NCBI GenBank assembly: GCA_031772625.1
Contig: CM062812.1
Span: forward strand, 731,574,300 to 731,638,299
Length of the DNA: 64,000 nucleotides
Reading direction: 5' to 3'
Source of the DNA: Pinus tabuliformis
Taxonomy: Eukaryota > Streptophyta > Pinopsida > Pinales > Pinaceae
Numbering within the stretch: the first letter of the stretch is position 1; each line of letters opens with the position of its first letter. Position numbers and translations under genes: made by a program. The notes under the pieces were generated by a model that saw nothing but the letters and a program-made list of their open reading frames with translations, was not told where the DNA came from and ran no database searches. Positions 33,300-45,171 of the stretch are shown piece by piece.

Positions 33300-36200
33300 A
33301 TGTTTGGGGCTACGCGAAGTGGGAAGATCTACAGAAGCGGAGGTAGTGAAGAATTAGAAACCAGTCCCTTAATTTCACCCTCGAGGGAAAGTGAGGAAGA
33401 TCTCACGAAAGTTTCTCTGAGAAGTGAGGTCAGTTTGATAAGGCAGCGAATTCCACACTTACCACCTCCACCTACACCTCCACCCATCTCACCCCCTTCA
33501 CCTCCATCTTCACCCACCCCACCTCCGTCACCACCACAGTTTAGTATGGCAAGTGCAATCAAACTACTAGTATTTAGAGGAGTAAGGAATGAAGATCTAG
33601 ACCAATTCTGGTTTGTAGTAAGGTTGGTATGGGAAGCACAAGGAGTCATGGATGACAATATAAAAAAGGCTACGATAGCTAGCGTGCTGCAGTTTCACGC
33701 ATTAACACGATACATCAAGCATTCTAATGATCATCCAAACGCAGGAATCACAGAAATCTAGACCGTGCTGAACAAGGAATTCAGTAGGCCAAAGTCAGAG
33801 ATACAATCAATTATCGGGTTTAAGGAGATCGTGATGCTCCTAGGCGAGAGCCCCTAGGATCTAGAACAAATAATGAAGGGTATGATTCACGAAGCCAATA
33901 TGACTTTGACGGATGGACAACACCGCACATGGTTTGTAGCGCCACTAACACCGAATCTAAGGATGACGTTGTCACAACAAAAACTTTCCACCCAGACCGA
34001 AGCTTTGGAGATGGCAAGGAGATTGCATGAGACCCCTATACAAGACCCTGGTCTGGGAGTCCAACAAATACATGCGCAACTGCAAAATATGTGTCTAGAG
34101 ATGCAAAGTTCTAAATAGGATAGGACACCATGGCCAGAGGCATGTGAGGAGGTATGGTGCATAAAATGCAAAGGCCAAGGGCATGGCAAGGACCACTGTC
34201 CAGTGTTCGTGAATTACTTGGAGGGAGGAGGGAAGATGCTGTTAAGACCTGAGGCACAAGCAGGACCCATCACTGCACCTGCACTATAGTGTGTGATCTG
34301 TTAGATAGGAGGAAAACACACTATGGATAATTTTCATCTATTGCAGAAGTATATGTAGACGTCCCAGCAATTGTTTTATAATTTTTGCAGGTTGGTAGGC
34401 CATGATGAACGCACCTACAGAAGCTACGAACTAATGATGGATCAGACTCCTGCCTGAAATGCGAGCCCTTGACCCAAATGTAGGAATGGCACGCACTGGA
34501 TTTCAGGGGCACGGTTGAGGTCGAGGTGGAATGGGATCAGGAAGGGGTCACAGAAAACTAATTTGTTACAATTGCAGAGGGACAGGGCACTATGCCCACG
34601 ATTGCACAAACCTGACAAGGACATCATGTTTGTACTGTACTCAATTTTATCATGAGGCAGAAGACTACCCTTCATTGATAGCGAGGATGTGTGAAAAAAG
34701 GGTACTCCAGCCCCCTCCGACTCAGAATTTGCAGATGATGAGGTCTGAACTGCGCGAAGAAGACCTGAACGTAAACATGATGCTCAGGAGAGGTATGACC
34801 ACTAGCAATGATAAAGGTAAGTAGTCAGAAGAAAGTGCGTGGGTTTGCAAGGCTCCTACAAAGGAACTCGAATTTGATTTAGAACGCGCGAAGGAGACAT
34901 TCATGGAAGCTAAGAAGAGCTTCACGGAGGTCTCTGCTTCAGGTAGTAAGGATCAACTAGAACCAAGGATGGATCCTTCAATGCTCACTACTTATCTATA
35001 GACATGCATGAAACTGCTATGCGAAACCAAGGCAGTAAAAGGACGACAGGAACTTATCACTAGGTGCACGGGGTCAAGAGAGCCACGCGTGGTCAGGAAA
35101 CTTAGAAAGCATGCATTGCGCACAAGAAGGGAAATGAGGTTGACTACACAAATCAGCGAATATGAAATGGATCAGGTAATCCTAGATCTCAGATCAGATG
35201 TGAATGTACTCCCAAAAAAAACAAGGGAATGCTTGGGCAGACTCGCATTACAGTGGTCTCCTATTCAGTTGTGAATGGCAGGCCAACAAAAGATCTTGCC
35301 GATAGGAAGATTGCAAGGGGTCATGGTGGATATTGAAGGTGTGATCGCGCAGGCGGATTTTGAAGTGATAGAGATTGTCAATGACAGTAATCCCTATCCC
35401 GTGCTACTAGTAATAGACTAGGCCACCAATATGAATGGATTCATAAACCTAAAGAAGCGCAAAATGATTTTTCAGAAAAAGTCACTATGCATAGTAGTAC
35501 CACTAGATCCAGCCGAAGGAGTGTGATACACTAAATCGGTGCGTGAAGATGATAATGATGACGATCTCGATTGCATCTATAAGATAACTGCGTGAGAGCA
35601 GGATTGGGTGAATCTGATTGTAGATGGAAGGATTTCGTGGGAGTGCAAAATCTCCTGCACTTCGGATTCGGATGAAGAAATAGAGCGATGGTAGAATCAG
35701 TTGCACGAAGTAATAACGATTAATTACAACATGATGGTTAGATCACTGCATTGCGTGACAACAGAGGCAAGAGATCTGCCTATGTATGATGGGTTGCCAG
35801 CGGTGGATGAATTCCTGAATAAATTTGAAAGCGCAGTACCAGAACAGCAGCGGTTCGATGCTCTGAAATGGGCACTACGCGCAACTCCTGTAAGATGGTG
35901 GGGTATGCATTATGGAAGTTTTGAGGATTGGCACGAATGTAAGAGGATGATGCACCTACGATTTGGAAAACCCCCATTAAGGGTGAGAGCCGATTACTAG
36001 GGGTAGCACAACTTGCGTACCCACATATCTCGATGGGTACAAAAATATGACATGCAGCCCGCAAAATTGCACACCACTCCCAGAATAGAGAATCGAAACA
36101 AATCACAACACCCGGAAAGGCGAAGCGTGTAAAGGATTATTCATGGAGAAGAATTAGATAGGATGCGCAAAGTACTGAACAGGGTTCACCACGCGAAATG

Positions 36201-36840
36201 CACTGATTGGGACCTACGTGTACCAGTGGTTCGACGGGCCTATAGGACCATGTGCAAAATCCTGACTGTGGAAACGATTCCAAAGGTGCAGAATAGAGTA
36301 GGGACCATAATTTCTGAAGAGAATGCAAAGTGGAATCCACACATAATAATGCCTGCAGATGTGGCAGTGCGTGAAGCTTAGGACAAAGAAATCACACAGT
36401 GACACGAGGTTGAACACATAAGGCTTCAGGAAGCCATTCGACAAGGGAACCTTCGACTTTGTAAACTCGAAAAATACCAATTATGATTGAGGAAGAAAAG
36501 CATTTTGATGGATGCAGCGGTCAAGAGGCTAGAAAATGAGATCAAGCAAACATGTCCCGTCGATAAACCAAGCATGGCAAGGCAAGGTGCAGATGATCAT
36601 ACCACTGAATTAGAAGACTATCGCCAAGAATTTATGACTCTGCTACCAATGCTATGACCGCATTTCACCAAACGCAGTAACCAGGAGAGCGCACTACATA
36701 CGATAGAATGTGCAGCGTCGGCTGTCGCGAGGGAAAGTGAGGATTTTTCGTGGACTATACTAGAAGGCGAGCTGAAGCCTCACACAGGTGATGCTACCAC
36801 CTGACTAGCCATAGGAAAAAGAGCGCGGCACTATAAGAGA
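33300..36840 (+). pseudogene. E5 gag - protease relic - second gag-like module
   Basis: It opens MFGATRSGKIYRSGG and passes through a Pro-rich stretch (33465-33540), then capsid-like sequence (VFRGVRNEDLDQFW). Zinc knuckles follow: CIKCKGQGHGKDHC (34158-34203) and, after a +1 shift, CYNCRGTGHYAHDC (34564-34605). From 34531 to about 36380 one frame continues with several stops. The retropepsin-like part (VILDLRSDVNVLPKK, then LPIGRLQGVMVDIEG and NPYPVLLVID) has Arg where Gly is usual after the catalytic D-L. It then enters a second capsid-like domain at 35785-35980 (YDGLPAVDEFLNKFESAVPE, LKWALRATPVRWWG). The remainder is unrecognised and rich in stops. RT should follow but does not. Confidence 0.75.
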
Positions 36841-37116
36841 GTCTGTCTAGAAGCTGTACGGTAAGGGAGGTGTGCGCAGAATCAGCATGTCACAAGGTTC
36901 ACGCCCACACATGGGGGACTGTGCTGCCACGCAGGCAGGATGGGAAGTGACCATTGGTGGCACTGTTCATGACAGGATGTCTGGTTTGAGGCCAAATGAA
37001 GTGGGGGATGGACATTTAAGACAACAGTTATGGGCAAGACTTTGGAAAATCTGCCACCAAGAAATCATTGATGGCCTGGAATTGGGGTGAACGGTCGAAT
37101 TTGAATTCAAAGGGTG

Positions 37117-37125
37117 CTATAAAAC
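37117..37125 (+). promoter_or_regulatory. Possible internal TATA box of E5
   Basis: CTATAAAAC stands about 80 bases before the first ATG (37205) of the second coding block, in a gap where neither gag nor the extra ORF is open. It may drive the extra ORF separately. Confidence 0.3.
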
Positions 37126-37204
37126 TTTGGGGGCCAGTCACGAGACAACACTTGTTCAGTTGAGACTTGAGCAGTTGAATAGAATATAGAGTGTTGAGCG
37201 CCGA

Positions 37205-38879
37205 GTGATATTCAAGCCCCTAAGTTCGCGAAAGACCGCATACACTACAAACAAGATGAAGGATACTAGGAGAGGTTTGGTCTTTGAAGAAGGAACTGCC
37301 GGCGAGGCCATGCCAACCCATACTCTACACGATATTCCCAGGGATACTGGGATTGAGCTAGAAATCCTGAAATCACCTTGTATGCCAAGACTGAAAAAAG
37401 ATAAGCAGGCAATGGGACCAGTCTGCATGTCCTTGAGGAATCTACAGTTCGTTAAGCTATCAATGGAGGAAAAGGCAAGGTTGTCACTGTTGAGACATAT
37501 GAAGAGGAGGAGGACTTACAGGCTCTGATTGCCAAGATAGAGGAAGAAGAAGACGTGGAGATGGACATCCAACCAATGCGTTTTGTAGCAAAATTACCTG
37601 AGTATGTCCCTCCGTGAAAAGGGAAATATAAGGTACCAAAGGATCTTGATGCAACGAAGAGTGCACTCCACACCATGCTCCTCCCCGATGGAATTACCTT
37701 TGAGGGTCCACTCCTAGGACATGTACCCACCCTAAAATTTGAAGACTGAGACCTCACAGACAACGAGAAGTTCCCACACTTCGAGACGGAGAGCCAGATG
37801 AAATATAATAAGGAGGCTCTGGTGATCACATTACAACTGCGAAAATGGCTGCGCAATGTGGAGAAGGCCGGGTTGCCTCATCTGTTGTGCATACCACACT
37901 TTCATCGCACACCCATCGCCATTTTCATCATCATGCATATGCTTTTCCTAGTGCATGATAGATACTTATGGCTGGAGGAGCCTATTCTCATCACGGGAGG
38001 TCTCATCCACAGAATTTCTGGACTTCCCTGTAAGGGAACGGAACCCACGACGATAGCAGGAAAAAGCGGCGATTTGGCTCTCACGGAAGCCATGAAGAAA
38101 AAATATAAGCTTGAGAAGAAAATAGGGGGTACGCTATCAGCAATATCAAAGATAAAGGGGTGTGCATAGCCACCCAACTTCTGGCAGGTAAAGTAATGAG
38201 AAAACTTTGGGGCAATGAAGTACCAGCACCGGTAGTTGCGTTGGCCGAACAGTGTGCGGAAGGTGTCCAGTGCAACTAGGCCGAGTTCCTCTGCAAAGAA
38301 TTTCTGATCAACTACAAGGAGGCCCAGGAGTAGGGTAAGACCTTCCACTATGCATGGTTTCTCTTGTCCATTTTGCTTGTAGCGGGAGAACTACTGGAGG
38401 ACAGTCAGTTCCACAAGCATTGAGCGTGACTTACCAGAGGCCGCAAAGTGCGCGTCGCTCTAGGCTACCAAGGATGTGAAGCAAATTCATGATACAAAGA
38501 TTTTCTTGGTGCTCATGGAGGCAAGCATCTGGATGTCGATTAATAGGAGGCCGCGCTTGTCCCCCACAGTGTACAATAGTCTGCGGAGCTTTGCAGACTT
38601 TAAGGCGGACATGCACAATATTTACATCAAGGTGTGAAAGGATCCAGCACAGCAGTGGACAAATCTCCCATTCATCGCCACTGATGATGTAATTTTTACA
38701 GCATTAGAGACATGGTGTAAGGACCTACGGTCCAAAGGCATTACCACCGCGAAGTGCAACTCATTTGGGTGAACGAGCGAAGTGGAGAACATAACAGTGC
38801 GAAGTCCTACGACCAAAGTGCGCATGAAGAACATGGTTATAATGTGCATGAGAAGTGGAGGGCGAACATAATTATATGG
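37205..38879 (+). pseudogene. E5 extra ORF, N-terminal part (unknown function)
   Basis: From the ATG at 37205 (MIFKPLSSRKTAYTTNK) the frame runs to 37528. A shift near 37480 leads into an acidic segment (YEEEEDLQALIAKIEEEEDV) and then PMRFVAKLPEYVPP, DGITFEGPLLGH and RKWLRNVEKAGLPHLLC. A hydrophobic block FIIMHMLFLVHDRYLWLEEP follows, then LIHRISGLPCKG. After further shifts come LAEQCAEGVQCN and RRPRLSPTVYNSLRSFADFK. The whole resembles the large extra ORF of some plant Tat-type elements, but I cannot name a domain. It is cut by E6 after ...EKWRANIIIW and resumes at 43541. About eight stops. Confidence 0.55.
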
Positions 38880-39955
38880 TGGATAGCGTGGGCATTCACT
38901 TGTAAAGCCGACGGTGAAGAATAGTTGCATTTGAGGTGTTGGCAATGGGCCGACTGAACGATAAGCAAGTAAAGGGCGTCGGTTTGGAGTAAACAAGAGT
39001 CGGCCAAGCAATGGCATGACCAAACAGCATAGCATATATATACAACAATGCGTGGAGGCATTGGAGCACATTCGAACATCGCTCAAGGTACTCAAGCAAA
39101 GGAGAAGTGCGCAGTTCAATAGTGTAGCCACAGCAAAGGAAGGTGAGGCGAAGTTCTATGCTCCCAGCCTTGGGCAAGGTCGCACAGAGTGGAAAAAACA
39201 TAGTCTTAATTCTTGGGTGAAGGCGTGGGTAGGAGTTCGCTCGGCGTATCAGTTAAGGCACGGGTGAAGCTGGCTGGTGTTCGGGTGAAGTTGTGGGTGG
39301 AGACTTGGGTGAGTCGATCGCCCATCGTGTAGGAGTAAACGATGCAGTAGAACTTGGGTGAAGGTGCCGATTGTTGGGCACGGGTGGCGACTCGTGTGAG
39401 GGTGCGCCCGCCCATCGTTCAAAGGTGTTCTTGGGTGAGGTCGCCCGCTGGTTGTGCGAAGGCGTGCACGGGTGACTCGGGTGAGGTCACCCCCCCGTTG
39501 TGCAGGGAGAACAAGGTTCGGTTGGGAAGTGCGGAAGGCAGCTCGTGTGAGGGCGTGCCCGCCCGACTTGGGCAAAGAATCTTGGCTATCATACGGAGGT
39601 GTGGTGAAGTTGTAAAATTTGGCTAAGTATGAAACTTGGTGTTTCCAAGTATACTTGTAAAGCTTTGTAAACATTATAATATATTATTCAGGCAGACTCA
39701 TTGTTTAGGGAGTTGCCCATCCTTTTATACTGTGCAATTGTGTTCTCGTTTATAATTGCTGATGATAATGAAGGTGTATGGGTTTTCATTGGTATAAAGG
39801 AAACATTAATAATACTTGGTTGTGAAAAAAAAACTAAGTAGACTAATGGTTAGGCATAGTCCATGAACATAAGAATTGGTGAAAATAGATTGTTTGGTGG
39901 TGCCGCACCTCGCCAAGAGCGGTTGAAAGACTACCGCCAGCCTGGGGGCGTGACA
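38880..39955 (+). repeat. E6 5' LTR
   Basis: 1076 bp. Bases 39200-39500 are G-rich with many GGGTGA and CGCCCG words forming local inverted repeats. AT-rich sequence with AGTATACTTG follows. About 93% identical to 42529-43538, which lacks about 65 bp near 38935-39000. Confidence 0.92.
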
Positions 39956-39957
39956 GT

Positions 39958-39969
39958 TGGTATTAGAGC
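39958..39969 (+). other. E6 primer binding site
   Basis: TGGTATTAGAGC, two bases after the 5' LTR. It differs from the initiator-Met-tRNA complement by one base. Confidence 0.85.
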
Positions 39970-40089
39970 TAGTCTGAAGACTTGGAGAAGTCTTGCAGGA
40001 AGCTGGGTGAAGCAAGTGTGTAAGCACTTGACAGTTGATGACAGTGGAAGCAGGTACTTGCAGGTGAAGGAAGTTGGTTTCGCATACAA

Positions 40090-40854
40090 GTGGAACAAGG
40101 GCTGGTTCATGGCTGCAGGAAACTTGGTGAAGAATCAAGAAGGATGTTTATCTTGCAGGAAATGGGTTTTGCAACCTTCAAGGAATTTGAAGGGAGTCTA
40201 CTTGAAGAATCAAGTAAGGTTGAACAAAGATTTGCAGAATGGGGCAAAGGCTTGTTCAAAGCAAAGGATGCTCTTCGTGCTTTGGTCAAGGAAGGGATTT
40301 CTGACGGGAATAGGGACGAAGCCTATTGACTTGCAAAGGAAGTGGACTTGTTTGATGCAGAACTCAAGGAATTGAAGATAAGGTAGGACTTGATTCAAGA
40401 GAAGTGGAAATGGCTAACTCTTGAGAAGAAGCATTTCATAGCTTTGACTCATAAGGAGGAAGCTGCAGAATGTGATGATAAGGAAGAGGAAGTCATGGTG
40501 ATTGAGGATGTTGCAGATGTGACAACAATGGAAGATGAACTTGAGATTGATCAAGTTGGACCAGGATCGTGCAGTTTGCAGACATGGATGGATGAGGATA
40601 CTCACATGGAGGAACCTCATGATGATGATGTAAGTACAGTTGATACTTGTGTTTCACTTGAGCATTTGGTAGATGGACCGTATGCAGGGAAGAGCAAAAT
40701 CAGTTTGTCGATGCTAGGGAGGATCTTACCATGGATGTCTATGATGAGACCTTGTATGGAGAAGCAAGGATTGTTGACTGTTGCAGGACTTGTTGGGGTT
40801 GTTTGTGACCTTATGATAGAAGGTGCAAAGGCCCATGACAAGGGAGGAACATGA
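40090..40854 (+). pseudogene. E6 internal ORF relic, acidic, unknown function
   Basis: One frame from the ATG at 40090 is open to 40854 except for two stops (near 40327 and 40384), 255 codons in all. The first part is helical and Glu/Lys-rich (LLEESSKVEQRFAEWGKGLF). The second is strongly acidic (ECDDKEEEVMVIEDVADV). No zinc knuckle, protease or polymerase motif. It may be a degenerate gag or chance coding. Confidence 0.35.
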
Positions 40855-42528
40855 TGATCGTTGCGGAGGATTGGGTCATGCTTTAGCCACATGGAGAATT
40901 GGCTAAGTGCCCAGCATGACTCATGGACATATTGGAAGAGGGCACACACTTGAGGTATGATGATACTTGGGTGGACTTCTCATGGCCGAGACCAAGAACA
41001 AGTCTTGGTGGAACCTTTAGTGGGGGAGCTATGATGGAAGGGACTCGTGATGGTGATGATATGGTTGGGTGACCGAGTTCACTAGACCGAAGATTGCAGA
41101 CTTGGATGAGGATGACCGATTATTGTGATGAGTCTACTTGGTTAGACTACATGGGCAACTTAGTCATGGACATCAGGCTGGAGACATGGAGCATGGCAGT
41201 CTTATGCAGGGACATGATGCAGGAGCACTTGTAGAGGTGTCATTTATGGACATCCAATGAGGAGTGCCAAGGCAGGGATGTTGTGCAGGTGGATTTGCTG
41301 GTGTGACATGGAGATGTTTTATGTATGAACCGATGGAGAGGTTGTGCACTCTTGTACAACAAGGCCATGGACTTGGATGGAGTTGTGAGCAGACTATGGA
41401 GCATTCCTACTACATGGAGAGCTGAGGCATCTTGTAGAGACCTTTGGGCCGAGACTTGTATGCTTGCTAGAGTGTTGGTTGGAGATGACTCATGGAGCTC
41501 ATGATGACATGAGGTTGTGACTTTTGGGGACTTCATATATGGTGGACTTAGAGGATCTGATGCATTAAGGAGTTGAGGTCACAGACTTTGGTGTAGGATG
41601 GGGTGCATACTTTCAAGTACATGTATGGGTGTGGCTTGGAAGAGTGACTCAATGTGGAGGATCGATATGAGACACTTTGGAGTGATGGAGTTACAACGAT
41701 GATAATGCCTTGGTGGCAAAACTTGGGCATGGGTTGAGCCAAGACTTGACCACTTTTGACACATGGGAGCTAATTGATCTATGATCGTGGGTAGCACATG
41801 GGAGATGAGATAGGTGTATACTTGTTTCTATGGCATACTTGAGGGATGGCACATAACAGAGATGATGGAGGTGGTTGTGGCACATCGAGAGTCGGAAATT
41901 GAGGAGATGATTTCTTCAGTTTGAGGAGATGGATGTGTTGCAGATGGATGGATGATGTTGGGATAGATGTGACTGATTTCATGCAGCACATTAGTACCAA
42001 ACATCATGGACAGCATGTTGCAGATGATATGGAGACTACTTCATCGACGTGAGCATGGCTTACACTTGTATGGAGCATGGCTTACACTTGTATGGAGATG
42101 GATTCTTGATCGAGTTGAGGATGTGATGGGATGTTTTGAGAAATGACTGATGGTGGCATGAGAATGTGCATTCTCATGGTTTGAGCGTGACAGTTGGATT
42201 AGCTACCCAACTAGTTCAAAGATGAGGGAGCTTAATGTGCAGAGATGTGTTAGCGTTATGTTGGAGTATCATGGCAGCAGTTCACACAAGGACAACACAT
42301 GATGAGGTCGACACGAGAGGTTGCAGGAAGCATGTAGCTTGAGATGGAGGGACCAGCCTTCCATGATGGGGAGCAGCATGTGGAGATTGTGACGAGATGG
42401 TCGATGGTCATGGATTGAGATGATTTCTGGTGTATGACATACCGAAGAGGTGTATACCTTGGTATGGTGATCTTGGTGACAGATGGTTGCCGGGATGAGA
42501 TATTGTCGAGGATGACAATGATTTCAAG
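40855..42528 (+). other. E6 internal non-coding region
   Basis: G/T/A-biased sequence with recurring CATGGAG, ACTTGGATGG and TGATGGAG words, including a direct doubling of GGAGCATGGCTTACACTTGT at about 42053-42095. No coherent frame. It has the character of the spacer of large retrotransposon derivatives. Confidence 0.5.
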
Positions 42529-43538
42529 TGGATAGCGTGGGCATTCACTTGTAAAGCCAACAGTGAATAATAGTTGCGTTTAAGGTGTTGGCAATGGGTT
42601 GACCAAACAACATAGCATATATATACAACGATGCGTGGAGGCATTGGAGCACATTCGAACGTCGCTCAAGGTACTCAAGCAAAGGAGAAGTGCGCAGTTC
42701 AATAGTGTAGCCACAGCAAAGGAAGGTGAGGCGCAGTTCTATGCACCCAGCCTTGGGCGAGGTCGCACGGAGGTGAAAACGCACAGTCTTAAGTCTTGGG
42801 TGAAGGCGTGGGTAGGAGGTCGCCCGGCGTATCGGTTAAGGCGCGGGTGAAGCTGCCCGGTGTTCGGGTGAAGTCGTGGGTGGAGACTCGGGTGAGTCGC
42901 CCGCCCATCATGTAGGAGTAAACGGTGCGGTAGAACTCAGGTGAAGGCACCGGTTGTTGGGCGCGGGTGGTGACTCATGTGAGGGCGCGCCCGCCCATCA
43001 TTCAAAGGCGTTCTTGGGTGAGGTCACCCACCGGTTGTGCGAAGGCGTGCACGGGTGACTCGGGTGAGGTCACCCGCCCATCGTGCAGGGAGAACAAGGT
43101 TCAGTTGTGAAGTGCGGAAGGCAGCTCGTGTGAGGGCACGCCCGCCCGACTTGGGCAAAGAATCTTGGTTATCACACGGAGGTGTGGTGAAGTTGTAAAA
43201 TTTGGCTAAGTATGAAACTTGGTGTTTCGAAGTATACTTGTAAAGCTTTGTAAACATTATAATATATTATTCGGGCAGACTCATTGTTCAGGGAGTTGCC
43301 CCTCCCTTTATACTGTGCAATTGTGTTCTCGTTTACGATTGCTAATGATAATGAATGTGTATGGGTGTTCATTGGTATAAAGGAAATATTAATAATACTT
43401 GGTTGCGAAAAACAAACTAAGTAGACAAATGGTTAGGCGTAGTCCATGAACATAAGTATTGGTGAAAAGAAAGTGTTTGGTGGTGCCGCACCTCACTAAG
43501 AGTGGTTGAAAGACTACCGCCAGTCTTGGGGCATGACA
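42529..43538 (+). repeat. E6 3' LTR
   Basis: 1010-bp partner, starting TGGATAGCG and ending GCATGACA before the target-site copy CATGG. Confidence 0.92.
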
Positions 43539-43540
43539 CA

Positions 43541-45171
43541 TGGCCTCCCTAGTGGCGCGCCCCAGATTTAGTAGAGTTGGAAAAGGCAGCAACACAAAAA
43601 ATAAAGGAGGAGGCCAAGCTGCACATCACATGGCTTGTCGAGAAGAGGTGCAACGAAAAAGTGGCAACAGAGGTAAGGGCAGTTAGCGAGGCAGCACAGG
43701 CAGCTGCAAAGCAGACAAAGGCCATCGAAGCAACAGCAACAACGCAGACAACAGGGGCCACAACAATGCAGGCAGAGGGGTGCCAAGAATTGTCTACAGG
43801 ACAGGAAACAGAGGACACAAACATTGCAGAAGAGGATGCAAACCCAGGCACAACTTCCACCCAACTCAAAAGGCTATGCGTCACAAAGAGATCAGGTCCA
43901 CGGAAAAAGGTCAAGGCCTCCAAATTGGCCATCGATTCGATCACATTAACTAAATGTGTCCTCTATGACATCAACGAGATGGTTCGTGATGTAACCAATG
44001 AAGCGCTCCAAGAAGTCATGTTGGAGCAGCAGACTGTGTTGGGGGGCCTAAGGGCGCAGCTGCAGGAACTACAAGAGTGGCCCCCATAGCAAGGAACCAT
44101 AGCCACCTACGTCGCAGCAGGCACATCAGCAGCAGAATAGACGCTACGCGCAAGGATGGCCAATACCATAGTGCTACCGAAGGCGTGCTAGCAACAAAGA
44201 ATGAGATCGACAGAGCCCGGTTGGTAGGATCAAGGGACTTGGCCTTAACTTGGCTTTCCTTTCCGCGAGACACACTGTACCAACTACAGGATGGAGTAAC
44301 CGCCAAACTTCGTGCCAGGGAGGGCCAAGTGATACAGGTGCTAAGTGAGCAAAAGATCAACATCGAATAGCTCAGCCTGCAGCATGACGAACTGGTGTCA
44401 CAGAACCAGCAGTTAGTGCAGACAGTTGATGAAGCATGCTGGCGCATCCCAGAGTTGTCCATCGCCGCAGACCTCCTAATAGAAGTATGGATCCACTATT
44501 TGGCAAGTGGAGTCTGAAACGCATGTGAGGAAACAACGTGAGTGTAGCTGGAGCTGAATCTCTAGATTGTCAAGCTATGGCTGAAGGTGCAGCCTTCCAC
44601 TCCCCCAGAAGTTAGAGAGAAGCGCATTAGTGCTATCCAAACAAGGTTGGAAGAAATTGGACGAGCAGTGCAGGACTGTACTGGTAGGTTGGACCAAGCC
44701 TTTGTCATCCTCACATCCTTGCAAGTGGACACCGACATACAGTGCCTGGAAACAGAGGCATGCAAACTTCAGGAGCAGTATGACAATGTCTGAGGAACTG
44801 CGCACAGTCGTCCTCACTCAATGGCTTACAAAGATGTAGCAAGCAAGGGAATTGAAAGAGCAAGTGGATGCCGCAAGACAAAAAGATGCATTTCTCAAAG
44901 CGCGCGTCCAACCATGGATCAATGAGACCTTCACCATTACAACAGATATCTAGGGAAAGCTTGCACAAATGCAGGGGCTCTATGCACTAAGGCATGGATT
45001 TGATCCTCATAAAGAAGCATCGGAAGAACGCATGTAGCAGGTCCAGCAAATCGCAGAGTAGTGCATTGCGGACCTCCGAGCAATGTGGGACCAGTGGGAG
45101 GGACTCTACACCAAAATCTCCGTGCCAATTGAATGACTCCGGGATGAGTCACGATGTTTGTGTTCTGGGCC
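43541..45171 (+). pseudogene. E5 extra ORF, C-terminal part (Ala/Gln-rich, coiled-coil-like)
   Basis: The reading frame resumes beyond E6 with WPP-stop-WRAPDLVELEKAATQK, matching the frame left at 38879. Residues onward are Ala/Glu/Lys/Thr-rich (AVSEAAQAAAKQTKAIEATA), followed by a basic patch KRSGPRKKVKASK that could be a nuclear localisation signal. Gln/Glu-rich heptads (VMLEQQTVLGGLRAQLQELQ) come next. Further coiled-coil-like segments lie in shifted frames to about 44790 (REKRISAIQTRLEEIGRAVQ). Stops become dense after 44090. No catalytic motif. A structural or RNA-binding role is only a guess. Confidence 0.5.

Larger units (their letters stand above)
38880..43538 (+). mobile_element. E6: non-autonomous LTR element (LARD-like) nested in E5
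   Basis: LTRs at 38880-39955 and 42529-43538 start TGGATAGCGTGGGC and end GTGACA or ATGACA. The flanks TATGG (38875-38879) and CATGG (43539-43543) form a 5-bp target duplication with one mismatch. A Met-tRNA-type primer site follows the first LTR. The 2.57-kb internal region encodes no gag or pol domain I can identify. It interrupts the E5 extra ORF, which reads through in frame if E6 and one TSD are removed. Confidence 0.92.

Noticed and set aside
33329..33658. 109-codon minus-strand frame rich in Gly
   Set aside because: It is the shadow of the Pro-rich stretch of the E5 gag on the other strand.
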